A stretch of 7,233 nucleotides of DNA from Lachnospiraceae bacterium (lineage in GTDB: Bacteria > Bacillota > Clostridia > Lachnospirales > Lachnospiraceae). Each line of letters opens with the position of its first letter. Positions within the stretch are counted from its first letter, which is position 1. Made by a program: the position numbers and the translations under genes. The notes under the pieces are model-generated. The model saw only the letters and a list, made by a program, of their open reading frames with translations, searched no databases and had not been told where the DNA came from. Shown here piece after piece: positions 1 to 3,959 of this stretch. The stretch covers positions 1-7,233 of the forward strand of contig SFGF01000114.1 of assembly GCA_004556655.1 (NCBI GenBank). Reading direction: 5' to 3'.

Positions 1-263
1 ATTTTCATTCTTATTTTTATTCTTCTGTATTTCTGCTTCAATACTTTATTTATTGCCTTATCTAATTTTACAGCATAATCCGATAAATCCGTCTGGTTAC
101 TTCCTTTTGGCAGTCCGGTGTTTGATATTGCTGGCGGTGATAACCTGCTATTTCTTATTTCTTTCAGGTCATCCTCATACCTTTTCAATTGTTTTGTTGC
201 TGCTATGTATCTATATAGATATTCTTTCTTTTTTTCGTTCTCTTTTTTTATCTCTGTATCCAA
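1..263 (-). CDS. Sigma-like / DUF1492-type phage late regulator, N-terminal part (cut by window edge)
   Basis: The frame is open from a TTG at 263-261 to the window edge, giving 87 residues. It begins M-D-T-E-I-K-K-E, has a charged helix with K-E-Y-L-Y-R-Y near residues 13-19, and contains L-P-K-G-S-N-Q-T-D-L-S-D-Y-A at about 51-64. From memory, that last stretch marks phage proteins annotated as sigma-70-like or DUF1492. Their missing C-terminal half would carry a region-4-like helix-turn-helix, and they usually close the early operon and are thought to switch on late genes. No ATG fits the beginning. TTG is chosen because GGAAGGGAG, inside the end of the preceding ORF, lies about 10 bp upstream and only 5 bp separate the two genes. 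The family is fairly sure; the start is less sure, and the DNA-binding half is not visible. Confidence 0.7.
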   Translation of the reverse strand, partial: MDTEIKKENEKKKEYLYRYIAATKQLKRYEDDLKEIRNSRLSPPAISNTGLPKGSNQTDLSDYAVKLDKAINKVLKQKYRRIKIRMK

Positions 264-268
264 TACTA

Positions 269-472
269 TTACGCTCCCTTCCGTATACGATCTGCAATTC
301 TTCTTATTGTCTCTGCCTCCCATTTATCCAGCATTCCAGCTCTGCTATGCAAAAACGAAATATCTTTCTTTAAAATAAGCATTTCTTTTATTTCTTCTCC
401 TGGTTCTTGATATGCTTTTCTGTTGAATTCTCTTTTTAGTACACTCACCCGTTTTTGTGCGATGTCGCACAT
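269..472 (-). CDS. Small phage protein of unknown function (67 aa, uncertain start)
   Basis: I do not recognise this protein. It is charged and probably helical, begins M-C-D-I-A-Q and ends R-I-A-D-R-I-R-K-G-A, and has no cysteine motif beyond C2 and no membrane segment. The start is doubtful: the ATG at 472-470 has no clear Shine-Dalgarno sequence, and codons 1-6 lie almost wholly inside a 16-bp palindrome also found at 4773-4788. The frame is open upstream to the TAA at 511-509, which is also the second-frame stop of the broken gene at 509-729, so a non-ATG start upstream or a GTG at codon 9 is possible. The end of the ORF supplies a purine-rich ribosome binding site for the sigma-like gene 5 bp downstream, which supports translation through here. 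Confidence 0.5.
   Translation of the reverse strand: MCDIAQKRVSVLKREFNRKAYQEPGEEIKEMLILKKDISFLHSRAGMLDKWEAETIRRIADRIRKGA
456..471. repeat. 16-bp palindrome TGTGCGAYGTCGCACA, copy 1
   Basis: The sequence is TGTGCGATGTCGCACA: 7-bp perfect inverted arms around a 2-bp centre (TG). It matches the copy at 4773-4788 at 15 of 16 positions. On the minus strand it overlaps the proposed start of the 67-aa ORF and encodes C-D-I-A-Q. The function is unknown; a protein-binding site is the simplest inference. Confidence 0.8.
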
Positions 473-508
473 GTTTACTGCTGCCAGTTGCTTTACTAAA
501 TACCCGTT

Positions 509-729
509 TTAATCATTTACGATCTCATATGTCTTTTCAAAAATATCAGGCTTACATGGATATATCTCGCCGTTAACTCCTCGAATAATATAATCTCCAA
601 TACTTGCATAATCCCTTCCTGGAATGCATTTACCGCCCAATCAGGTACATAATATTTCCCATCACTTCCCATTAAGTCTCCGTCATACTGAAATGCATCA
701 ATTATTACTGGTTTTTTCCTATATCTCAT
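509..729 (-). pseudogene. Frameshifted, internally deleted phage protein (M-x-Y-R-K-K-P family)
   Basis: The N-terminal part runs from the ATG at 729, after AAGGAGG: M-R-Y-R-K-K-P-V-I-I-D-A-F-Q-Y-D, then Y-Y-V-P-D-W-A-V-N-A-F-Q-E-G-I-M to about 607. In that frame the protein continues as unrelated sequence and stops at 519-517. Shifted back by one base from about 607, the DNA encodes A-S-I-G-D-Y-I-I-R-G-V-N-G-E-I-Y-P-C-K and then P-D-I-F-E-K-T-Y-E, ending at the TAA at 511-509. From memory, both pieces belong to one common phage protein of about 90-100 aa, some members of which are labelled PGDYG domain. In intact relatives roughly 20-25 residues, usually holding a K-T-L-E-G-like segment, separate the two pieces. 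This copy therefore appears to have lost that middle and its frame. The family's function is unknown to me. A truncated 70-aa product could still be made. Confidence 0.75.
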
Positions 730-762
730 ATTCTATATTCCTCCTTGATACCGTTTAGTTGC

Positions 763-1107
763 CTATCCGACATATACAACTATCGCTTTCAAAAACTCTG
801 TTCTTCTCATAATGCTGTCTACATATCCGTCCAATTCTTCCTTCATCAACACGCCAGATATTGTAAAATCATCTGCATGTTCATCGTACATCTTGTCTCT
901 GAAATCATCTTTTGTAATATACAGGTCTTCATACCATGCGAGTTCTTTTATTGCTACCTTCTCAATCAGTGCAAGATTATAACTATACTCTCCATTCCAA
1001 CTCTCTTCGCCTGCAAATATCACAAGCGGAAGGTCTGGATTGTCTAATATTAGTTTTCTCAATCCATGTGTATCATCTAATGATGTAGCTATTTTTGTAT
1101 TATTCAT
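763..1107 (-). CDS. Conserved phage protein of unknown function (114 aa, P-D-L-P-L-V motif)
   Basis: The start is well supported: AGGAGGG lies a few bases before the ATG. Visible features are N-P-D-L-P-L-V-I-F-A-G-E-E (23-35), G-E-Y-S-Y (39-43), an acidic middle with Y-I-T-K-D-D-F (63-69), and a hydrophobic end, K-A-I-V-V-Y-V-G (107-114). I recall small phage and element proteins with the same plan: 'P-D-L-P-hydrophobic', then a G-x-Y-S-Y segment, an acidic middle and a C-terminal beta strand. Their function is not known to me. There is no signal peptide, membrane segment or metal site, so a soluble cytoplasmic protein is expected. It lies 22 bp downstream of the 53-aa gene. A small hairpin (1118-1133) spans that gene's stop codon and touches this gene's ribosome binding site. 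Confidence 0.75.
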   Translation of the reverse strand: MNNTKIATSLDDTHGLRKLILDNPDLPLVIFAGEESWNGEYSYNLALIEKVAIKELAWYEDLYITKDDFRDKMYDEHADDFTISGVLMKEELDGYVDSIMRRTEFLKAIVVYVG

Positions 1108-1117
1108 TTAATCCCTC

Positions 1118-1133
1118 CTAAATGCCGATTTAG
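1118..1133 (-). promoter_or_regulatory. Small hairpin joining a stop codon to the next ribosome binding site
   Basis: CTAAAT and ATTTAG form a perfect 6-bp stem around a 4-base loop (CGGC on the minus strand). The 5' arm holds the TAA stop of the 53-aa gene, and the 3' arm ends in the first bases of AGGAGG for the 114-aa gene. Ribosomes ending the upstream gene would melt it, so translational coupling is possible. The stem is AT-rich and weak; the function is inferred. Confidence 0.4.
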
Positions 1134-1291
1134 TCATACTTTATAAATCTTGTGTCTTTTATTTTCCCACATTTCTTGCAGACAAGATATTGCGTTTCAC
1201 CACTTATACAATGATATTTTTCATCCTTTACGTACCATCTATAATCATGTCTGCAGAAAATTTGTTTAATTACTTCTAATATTTTCTTCAT
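1130..1291 (-). CDS. Small zinc-finger-like phage protein (53 aa)
   Basis: This short ORF has a good ribosome binding site (GGAGGAG, 6 bases before the ATG) lying in the last codons and stop of the DUF551 gene, 3 bp upstream. The protein begins M-K-K-I-L-E-V-I-K-Q-I-F-C-R-H-D-Y and later has V-C-K-K-C-G-K. C13, H15, C38 and C41 are the likely metal ligands, with C28 also available. From memory, tiny phage proteins with an amphipathic N-terminal helix, a C-R-H segment and a terminal C-x2-C-G are common in Firmicute phages and have no assigned function. A structural zinc knuckle binding nucleic acid or a host protein is plausible but not shown. Being close-packed with its neighbours, it is probably translated from the same mRNA. 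Confidence 0.75.
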   Translation of the reverse strand: MKKILEVIKQIFCRHDYRWYVKDEKYHCISGETQYLVCKKCGKIKDTRFIKYD

Positions 1292-1294
1292 CTT

Positions 1295-1624
1295 CTACTC
1301 CTCCACCTGCTTATACGGTTCTGGAAGTGACATCCATGCGATTACATCAACATTAATAACATAATCTGTGCTTGAATTTTTCCAAGTATCGTTCACATGT
1401 GAATACCATGCTATTATAGGATTTTCATCACCAAAATCGACTAACACATCAACATGTTTCTCCGGCAACCGCTCACTGCACGGGATCCACTCGCCGAATT
1501 TCGGCTGTGCTTTTATGCAATCAAATACATGATATGCGAAGTCAGATAGCGTACAATCTATATTCTGCTCGTCTGTTTCAAATATTTTTTCAAGTTCTTC
1601 AATCAGCTTCTTCTCATCAATCAT
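1295..1624 (-). CDS. DUF551 domain protein (109 aa)
   Basis: Residues 46-104 match DUF551 as I know it: E-W-I-P-C-S-E-R-L-P-E at 45-55, V-D-V-L-V-D at 58-63, then I-A-W-M-S-L-P-E-P-Y at 95-104. The family occurs in phages and prophages, usually fused to a variable N-terminus; its biochemical role is not established to my knowledge. The first 40 residues here are an acidic helical region (M-I-D-E-K-K-L-I-E-E-L-E-K). I place the start at the ATG at 1624, although the frame is open further upstream to 1750. Upstream codons overlap the whole C-terminus of the 97-aa gene and look like shadow sequence, whereas GGGGTG sits 7 bases before 1624. Only 1 bp separates this ATG from the previous stop, so coupling is likely. 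Confidence 0.88.
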   Translation of the reverse strand: MIDEKKLIEELEKIFETDEQNIDCTLSDFAYHVFDCIKAQPKFGEWIPCSERLPEKHVDVLVDFGDENPIIAWYSHVNDTWKNSSTDYVINVDVIAWMSLPEPYKQVEE

Positions 1625-1625
1625 A

Positions 1626-1919
1626 TTAATCACCCCAATCCAATTTCTGTCCACAATTCGGACAGTAATCATAATCATCATAATCGATCTCATAGTGTTT
1701 TCCACAACAATGGCAAATCCATGTGTCGTATACCAATTCTCCGTCAGCATACCCGTCTCCCTCGTAATCTGGTTTTTTAGGCATCTGCTTTTCTACTGCT
1801 GCTCTACATTCTTCTACTGTCCCGATCGCTCTATAATTTTTGTATTCGCAATCAAAATCATTCATGTTATTACATATTCCGCATATCGAATATGAACACG
1901 ATTTTATATTACAAATCAT
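1626..1919 (-). CDS. Zinc-ribbon phage protein (97 aa)
   Basis: A strong GGAGG lies 6 bases before the ATG at 1919. The N-terminus is unusually cysteine-rich (C3, C8, C13, C16, C24), which suggests a second metal site or a disulfide-type cluster. The middle, V-E-E-C-R-A-A-V-E-K-Q-M-P-K-K-P (35-50), is followed by a classical zinc ribbon: C69/C72 (C-H-C-C-G) paired with C86/C89 (Y-C-P-N-C-G-Q-K-L-D-W). The E-K-Q-(M/I)-P-K-K-P segment and the C-G-Q-K-L-x-W ending are shared with the 111-aa protein at 2660-2995, so the two look paralogous. Clostridial phages often carry such proteins. The target (DNA, RNA or protein) is unknown. It precedes the DUF551 gene with a 1-bp gap. Confidence 0.82.
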   Translation of the reverse strand: MICNIKSCSYSICGICNNMNDFDCEYKNYRAIGTVEECRAAVEKQMPKKPDYEGDGYADGELVYDTWICHCCGKHYEIDYDDYDYCPNCGQKLDWGD

Positions 1920-1925
1920 TACCTA

Positions 1926-1940
1926 CCTCCTAAATTTCAG
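1926..1940 (-). repeat. 15-bp direct repeat CTGAAATTTAGGAGG, copy A (holds a ribosome binding site)
   Basis: This exact 15-base sequence recurs at 2103-2117, on the other side of the 49-aa gene. Both copies contain the AGGAGG of the gene that follows, so the 49-aa gene plus one repeat forms a 177-bp unit that could be lost or gained by recombination between the repeats. A shorter 10-base version, ATTTAGGAGG, occurs at 1114-1123. Confidence 0.85.
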
Positions 1941-1944
1941 AATC

Positions 1945-2094
1945 CTATTCCTCGCATTCCACAACACCAAAATGATAACCACACTCTTCACATTTTGCCG
2001 TTCCATCACCATAGAATTCTTTAATTTCCGCTCCACATTTAGGACAATAATTAATATCATTAACATCTGTTATTCCACTAATATAACCAAGCAT
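1945..2094 (-). CDS. Zinc-ribbon microprotein (49 aa)
   Basis: This short gene begins at the ATG at 2094, after AGGAGGG with 7-8 bases of spacing, and ends at the TAG at 1947-1945. The protein is essentially one zinc ribbon: Y-C-P-K-C-G at 16-21 and K-C-E-E-C-G at 34-39, so C17, C20, C35 and C38 are the expected ligands, preceded by a short hydrophobic/acidic N-terminus and ending in V-V-E-C-E-E. The spacing of 14 residues between the two C-x2-C pairs is normal for a zinc ribbon. No partner or target can be named. The gene is bracketed by a 15-bp exact repeat (1926-1940 and 2103-2117). Its good ribosome binding site and intact motif argue for a real gene despite its size. Confidence 0.78.
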   Translation of the reverse strand: MLGYISGITDVNDINYCPKCGAEIKEFYGDGTAKCEECGYHFGVVECEE

Positions 2095-2102
2095 TTCGTT
2101 AC

Positions 2103-2117
2103 CCTCCTAAATTTCAG
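2103..2117 (-). repeat. 15-bp direct repeat CTGAAATTTAGGAGG, copy B
   Basis: This is identical to 1926-1940. It begins 1 bp after the methyltransferase stop codon (2121-2119) and supplies the ribosome binding site of the 49-aa gene. The sequence TTTCAGTTTA around its outer edge (plus strand) also recurs near 2649-2658, close to the 3' end of the 111-aa gene, so gene junctions here share sequence. Confidence 0.85.
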
Positions 2118-2118
2118 T

Positions 2119-2571
2119 TTATTTCATAAACACCATCCAATGCGTTTTTGAGCGCCGGTCTCCAAACAACGGTTTATATTTAATGCAATTCAGGATTTCA
2201 GACGTTTTAATCTGTTCCTCATTCCATTTAAAAATCAAAACTCCATCTTTTTTTAAGACTCTCATGCATTCATCAAATCCTGAACTTATGTATGTTTCCC
2301 AGTCTGTCGGCAATATCCCGTATTTTTGGCCAATCCATGATTTTTCTCCTGCATGGATTAAATGAGGAGGGTCAAACACAACCATTTTGAATGTCTCGTC
2401 TTCATATGGCATGTCTCTGAAATCCATCTTCACATCTGGTTTTATCACAAGCTTTCTTCCATCACATAGCGTCGTCTCTAATTCCCTGTTATCCGCAAAT
2501 ACAACATCCGGATTTTGCTTATCGAACCAAAACATACGGCTGCCACAACATGCGTCTAATATTCTTTGCAT
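2119..2571 (-). CDS. Small class I SAM-dependent methyltransferase (150 aa)
   Basis: Motif I, the SAM-binding loop, is at the very N-terminus: I-L-D-A-C-C-G-S-R-M (4-13). The catalytic-type motif IV is V-F-D-P-P-H-L (65-71), and a late strand, V-L-I-F-K-W-N (111-117), precedes the C-terminal K-T-H-W-M-V-F-M-K. D-P-P-H is a variant of the D/N/S-P-P-Y/F/W motif of amino methyltransferases acting on DNA or RNA, so a nucleic acid base is the favoured but unproven substrate. From memory, short phage proteins starting M-x-R-I-L-D-A-C-C-G-S-R-M-F-W-F are common in Firmicute phages. It has no fused target-recognition domain and no restriction partner here. GGAGG lies 6 bases before the ATG. Possible roles are protecting phage DNA from host restriction or modifying RNA. 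Confidence 0.88.
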   Translation of the reverse strand: MQRILDACCGSRMFWFDKQNPDVVFADNRELETTLCDGRKLVIKPDVKMDFRDMPYEDETFKMVVFDPPHLIHAGEKSWIGQKYGILPTDWETYISSGFDECMRVLKKDGVLIFKWNEEQIKTSEILNCIKYKPLFGDRRSKTHWMVFMK

Positions 2572-2598
2572 TCTCTACCTCCACTTAATTCTAAAACA

Positions 2599-2638
2599 TC
2601 AACTGACAGTTCAATTGCTCAACTGATAAATCAACCGA
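2599..2638. repeat. Two tandem degenerate 20-bp repeats in the methyltransferase leader
   Basis: The gap 2572-2659 holds TCAACTGA at 2599-2606 and exactly again at 2619-2626, with related TCAATTGC at 2611 and TCAACCGA at 2631. TCAA therefore recurs at offsets of 12, 8 and 12 bp, giving two 20-bp units that agree at 14 positions by eye. Two helical turns between identical octamers suits an operator. A weak promoter-like TTGAAC...AGAATT (minus strand) overlaps it. This is suggestive only. Confidence 0.4.
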
Positions 2639-2659
2639 AGCATAATTGTTTCAGTTTAG

Positions 2660-2995
2660 TTAACCGTTCCATTTCAATTTCTGACCACAATGATGGCAAT
2701 ATTTGAAACCTTTCTTTGCATCCATCAATATATGATTTTCTCCACAGTTTGGACACCACCATTCAACATCGCATCCAATCATTATTATTTTGGGTTTCTT
2801 CGGGATCTGTTTTTCTAGTGCTTCTATCGCTCTATCAAAATCAAACGCTACTTCCTTTTTATCCTGTTCACCCTTCCCATCAAGGTTTATATCAATCACC
2901 TTCTCTTGGAACGCTTTCTTCAAAATACCCAGATTTTCTATTGTATCTTCCATGCTCCAAGGCATATCTAAATATTCCTCTTTCTTTACGCTCAT
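2660..2995 (-). CDS. Zinc-ribbon phage protein (111 aa)
   Basis: GGAGG lies 7 bases before the ATG at 2995. Residues 1-65 are helical and charged (M-E-D-T-I-E-N-L, then D-R-A-I-E-A-L-E-K-Q-I-P-K-K-P at 54-68). The C-terminus is a zinc ribbon with C81/C84 (W-W-C-P-N-C-G) and C100/C103 (Y-C-H-H-C-G-Q-K-L-K-W). It shares its linker and its C-G-Q-K-L ending with the 97-aa protein at 1626-1919; both fit a widespread clostridial phage type in which a variable helical N-terminus is joined to this ribbon. No function is known to me. The gene stands between the 127-aa phage protein, 16 bp upstream, and the methyltransferase, separated from the latter by an 88-bp gap with a repeated motif. Confidence 0.83.
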   Translation of the reverse strand: MSVKKEEYLDMPWSMEDTIENLGILKKAFQEKVIDINLDGKGEQDKKEVAFDFDRAIEALEKQIPKKPKIIMIGCDVEWWCPNCGENHILMDAKKGFKYCHHCGQKLKWNG

Positions 2996-3015
2996 CGCTT
3001 TACCTCCACTAAAGC

Positions 3016-3399
3016 CTAATTTAGTTCATTCATAACTTTTGTACTGATTGTTTCCGACAGGTCAATTCCTGCGTATTCTTCTGCCAGCTTCTGCATCTGC
3101 TCGATGTCTACTACGCCCTGCTGCCATGCCTGGTATAGGTCCATGCATGATTTCATGAATTCAGGTATCCTCTTTTTCGCGCTTTTCTGCCAGTAATCTG
3201 CAATTAGTACATTTGCTGGTATAATCAGCATCATCCTGAGAATGGTTTCTGCGGTCTGCTTATTCTGTGCTTCCAGCTGTCTTTTCGCCTTCAGGTATTC
3301 CTGATTCCGTATCTTGTACAATTCCTCTGCTGTCATTATGAATGTCTTTTTCTTCTGTTCCTTTTCTTTTTCTTCCCTTCTATTCTGTGCTCTGCTCAT
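3016..3399 (-). CDS. Conserved phage protein, M-S-R-A-Q type (127 aa)
   Basis: I take the ATG at 3399 (M-S-R-A-Q-N-R-R-E-E-K-E) as the start. The frame is open to 3438, but the extra 13 residues overlap the 40-aa gene, and homologues as I remember them begin M-S-R-A. A GGTG lies 6 bases before it, and the upstream stop is 1 bp away, so translational coupling probably matters more than the weak binding site. Visible parts are a strongly charged tail (about 1-20), a helix with T-A-E-E-L-Y-K-I-R, a hydrophobic core, L-R-M-M-L-I-I-P-A-N-V-L-I-A-D-Y-W (54-70), and a C-terminal acidic helix. From memory this plan is common in clostridial phage early regions and has no assigned function. Confidence 0.78.
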   Translation of the reverse strand: MSRAQNRREEKEKEQKKKTFIMTAEELYKIRNQEYLKAKRQLEAQNKQTAETILRMMLIIPANVLIADYWQKSAKKRIPEFMKSCMDLYQAWQQGVVDIEQMQKLAEEYAGIDLSETISTKVMNELN

Positions 3400-3400
3400 C

Positions 3401-3523
3401 TTACTCACCATCTCTCCTGCATATTTCCCAGTATTCACAATTTAGGCAACTGCTTCTGCATCCTTTTCTCCTTGATTGGAACATCCAATGCCACAATCGT
3501 TCTATGATATTGACTGCTGCCAT
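3401..3523 (-). CDS. Cysteine-rich microprotein (40 aa)
   Basis: The ATG at 3523 follows one of the strongest ribosome binding sites in the window (AAAGGAGAGGAAAG directly before the start). The protein has a tryptophan-rich N-terminal part (E-R-L-W-H-W-M-F) and a compact cluster, C-R-S-S-C-L-N-C-E-Y-W-E-I-C (22-35), giving C22, C26, C29 and C35 in a C-x3-C-x2-C-x5-C arrangement. That could bind zinc or an iron-sulfur cluster; nothing here decides which. It ends 1 bp before the 127-aa gene and probably couples its translation. I do not recognise the family. Alternatively it is only a leader peptide for the next gene, but the four spaced cysteines favour a functional product. Confidence 0.62.
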   Translation of the reverse strand: MAAVNIIERLWHWMFQSRRKGCRSSCLNCEYWEICRRDGE

Positions 3524-3602
3524 CTTTCCTCTCCTTTCCCCTCCGGTTTCTGGCCGGAGGCGAATCTATATGAACGGGTTACGTGATACAACACCGAAGG
3601 TG
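3524..3602 (-). promoter_or_regulatory. 79-bp leader with GC-rich hairpin before the 40-aa gene
   Basis: This is one of only two sizeable gaps in the window. It holds a perfect 7-bp stem, CCTCCGG (3540-3546) with CCGGAGG (3554-3560), around a 7-base loop, immediately upstream of the ribosome binding site. A weaker stem, CACC/GGTG with a 3-base loop, lies at 3592-3602 next to the HNH stop codon. No U-run follows the strong hairpin, so it is not a standard terminator. It could stabilise the mRNA, be bound by a protein, or tune translation. A poor promoter-like TTGTAT, 15 bases, TATAGA lies between the two stems. Confidence 0.45.
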
Positions 3603-3959
3603 CTATAGATAATTTCTTTTTATCAGCTTCATGAACTCTTCCCTGGTATGTGTTTCCTCATATACTCTCTGGCAGTCTTCCTTGATCAGTCGCATGTTCT
3701 CTTTATTGTTATGTACTGCTTCTGGCCCATCTGTGTGATGTCTCCTGCATAGATATACTTTGAATCCATTTTCTTCTGAAATCTGCCTGTTCGGGTTTCC
3801 CGGATATACGTGATGTTCTTGGATTTCCAAGTGTTTGCTGTAATTTTGCTCCAGTTTCATGCATAGATAACATGTCCCATCCTTACAGTGCAGAATACTT
3901 GCTGCGTGCTTCTTTCTTTTTTTCTTCCACCCAGTCTTCGGGTACTTTAATTCACACAT
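3603..3959 (-). CDS. HNH-type nuclease-like phage protein (118 aa)
   Basis: The core reads Q-E-H-H-V-Y-P-G (47-54), Y-L-C-R-R-H-H-T-D-G-P-E-A-V-H-N-N (69-85). The first H-H pair and the later C-R-R-H-H and H-N-N elements fit an HNH/beta-beta-alpha-metal nuclease fold. C30/C33 (C-Y-L-C) with C71 and a neighbouring histidine could hold a structural zinc. From memory, very similar small clostridial phage proteins are annotated as HNH endonucleases; their substrate is unclear. The N-terminus is basic (K-K-K-R-K-K-H), as expected for DNA binding. The gene overlaps the end of the 423-aa gene by 13 bp, and GGAAGAG upstream acts as the ribosome binding site. It is far from any terminase gene here, so a processing or recombination role is as likely as packaging. 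Confidence 0.8.
   Translation of the reverse strand: MCELKYPKTGWKKKRKKHAASILHCKDGTCYLCMKLEQNYSKHLEIQEHHVYPGNPNRQISEENGFKVYLCRRHHTDGPEAVHNNKENMRLIKEDCQRVYEETHTREEFMKLIKRNYL

Noticed and set aside
222..250. Oligo-T runs on the plus strand, considered as a terminator
   Set aside because: On the minus strand these are lysine/glutamate codons of the sigma-like gene, and no GC-rich stem precedes them.
595..615. Programmed -1 frameshifting in the broken gene at 509-729
   Set aside because: No slippery heptamer or downstream structure is visible, and the central part of the family is missing too, so a deletion explains it better.
1625..1750. Longer N-terminus for the DUF551 protein, starting at 1750
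   Set aside because: The added residues are the frame shadow of the 97-aa zinc-ribbon gene. A binding site and a 1-bp junction support the start at 1624.
3400..3438. Longer N-terminus for the 127-aa phage protein, starting at 3438
   Set aside because: It overlaps the end of the cysteine microprotein, has no good binding site, and the M-S-R-A-Q start agrees with remembered relatives.
3560..3590. Promoter TTGTAT...TATAGA between the HNH gene and the 40-aa gene
   Set aside because: The spacer is only 15 bases and the -35 match is poor; it is mentioned in the leader entry but not called.
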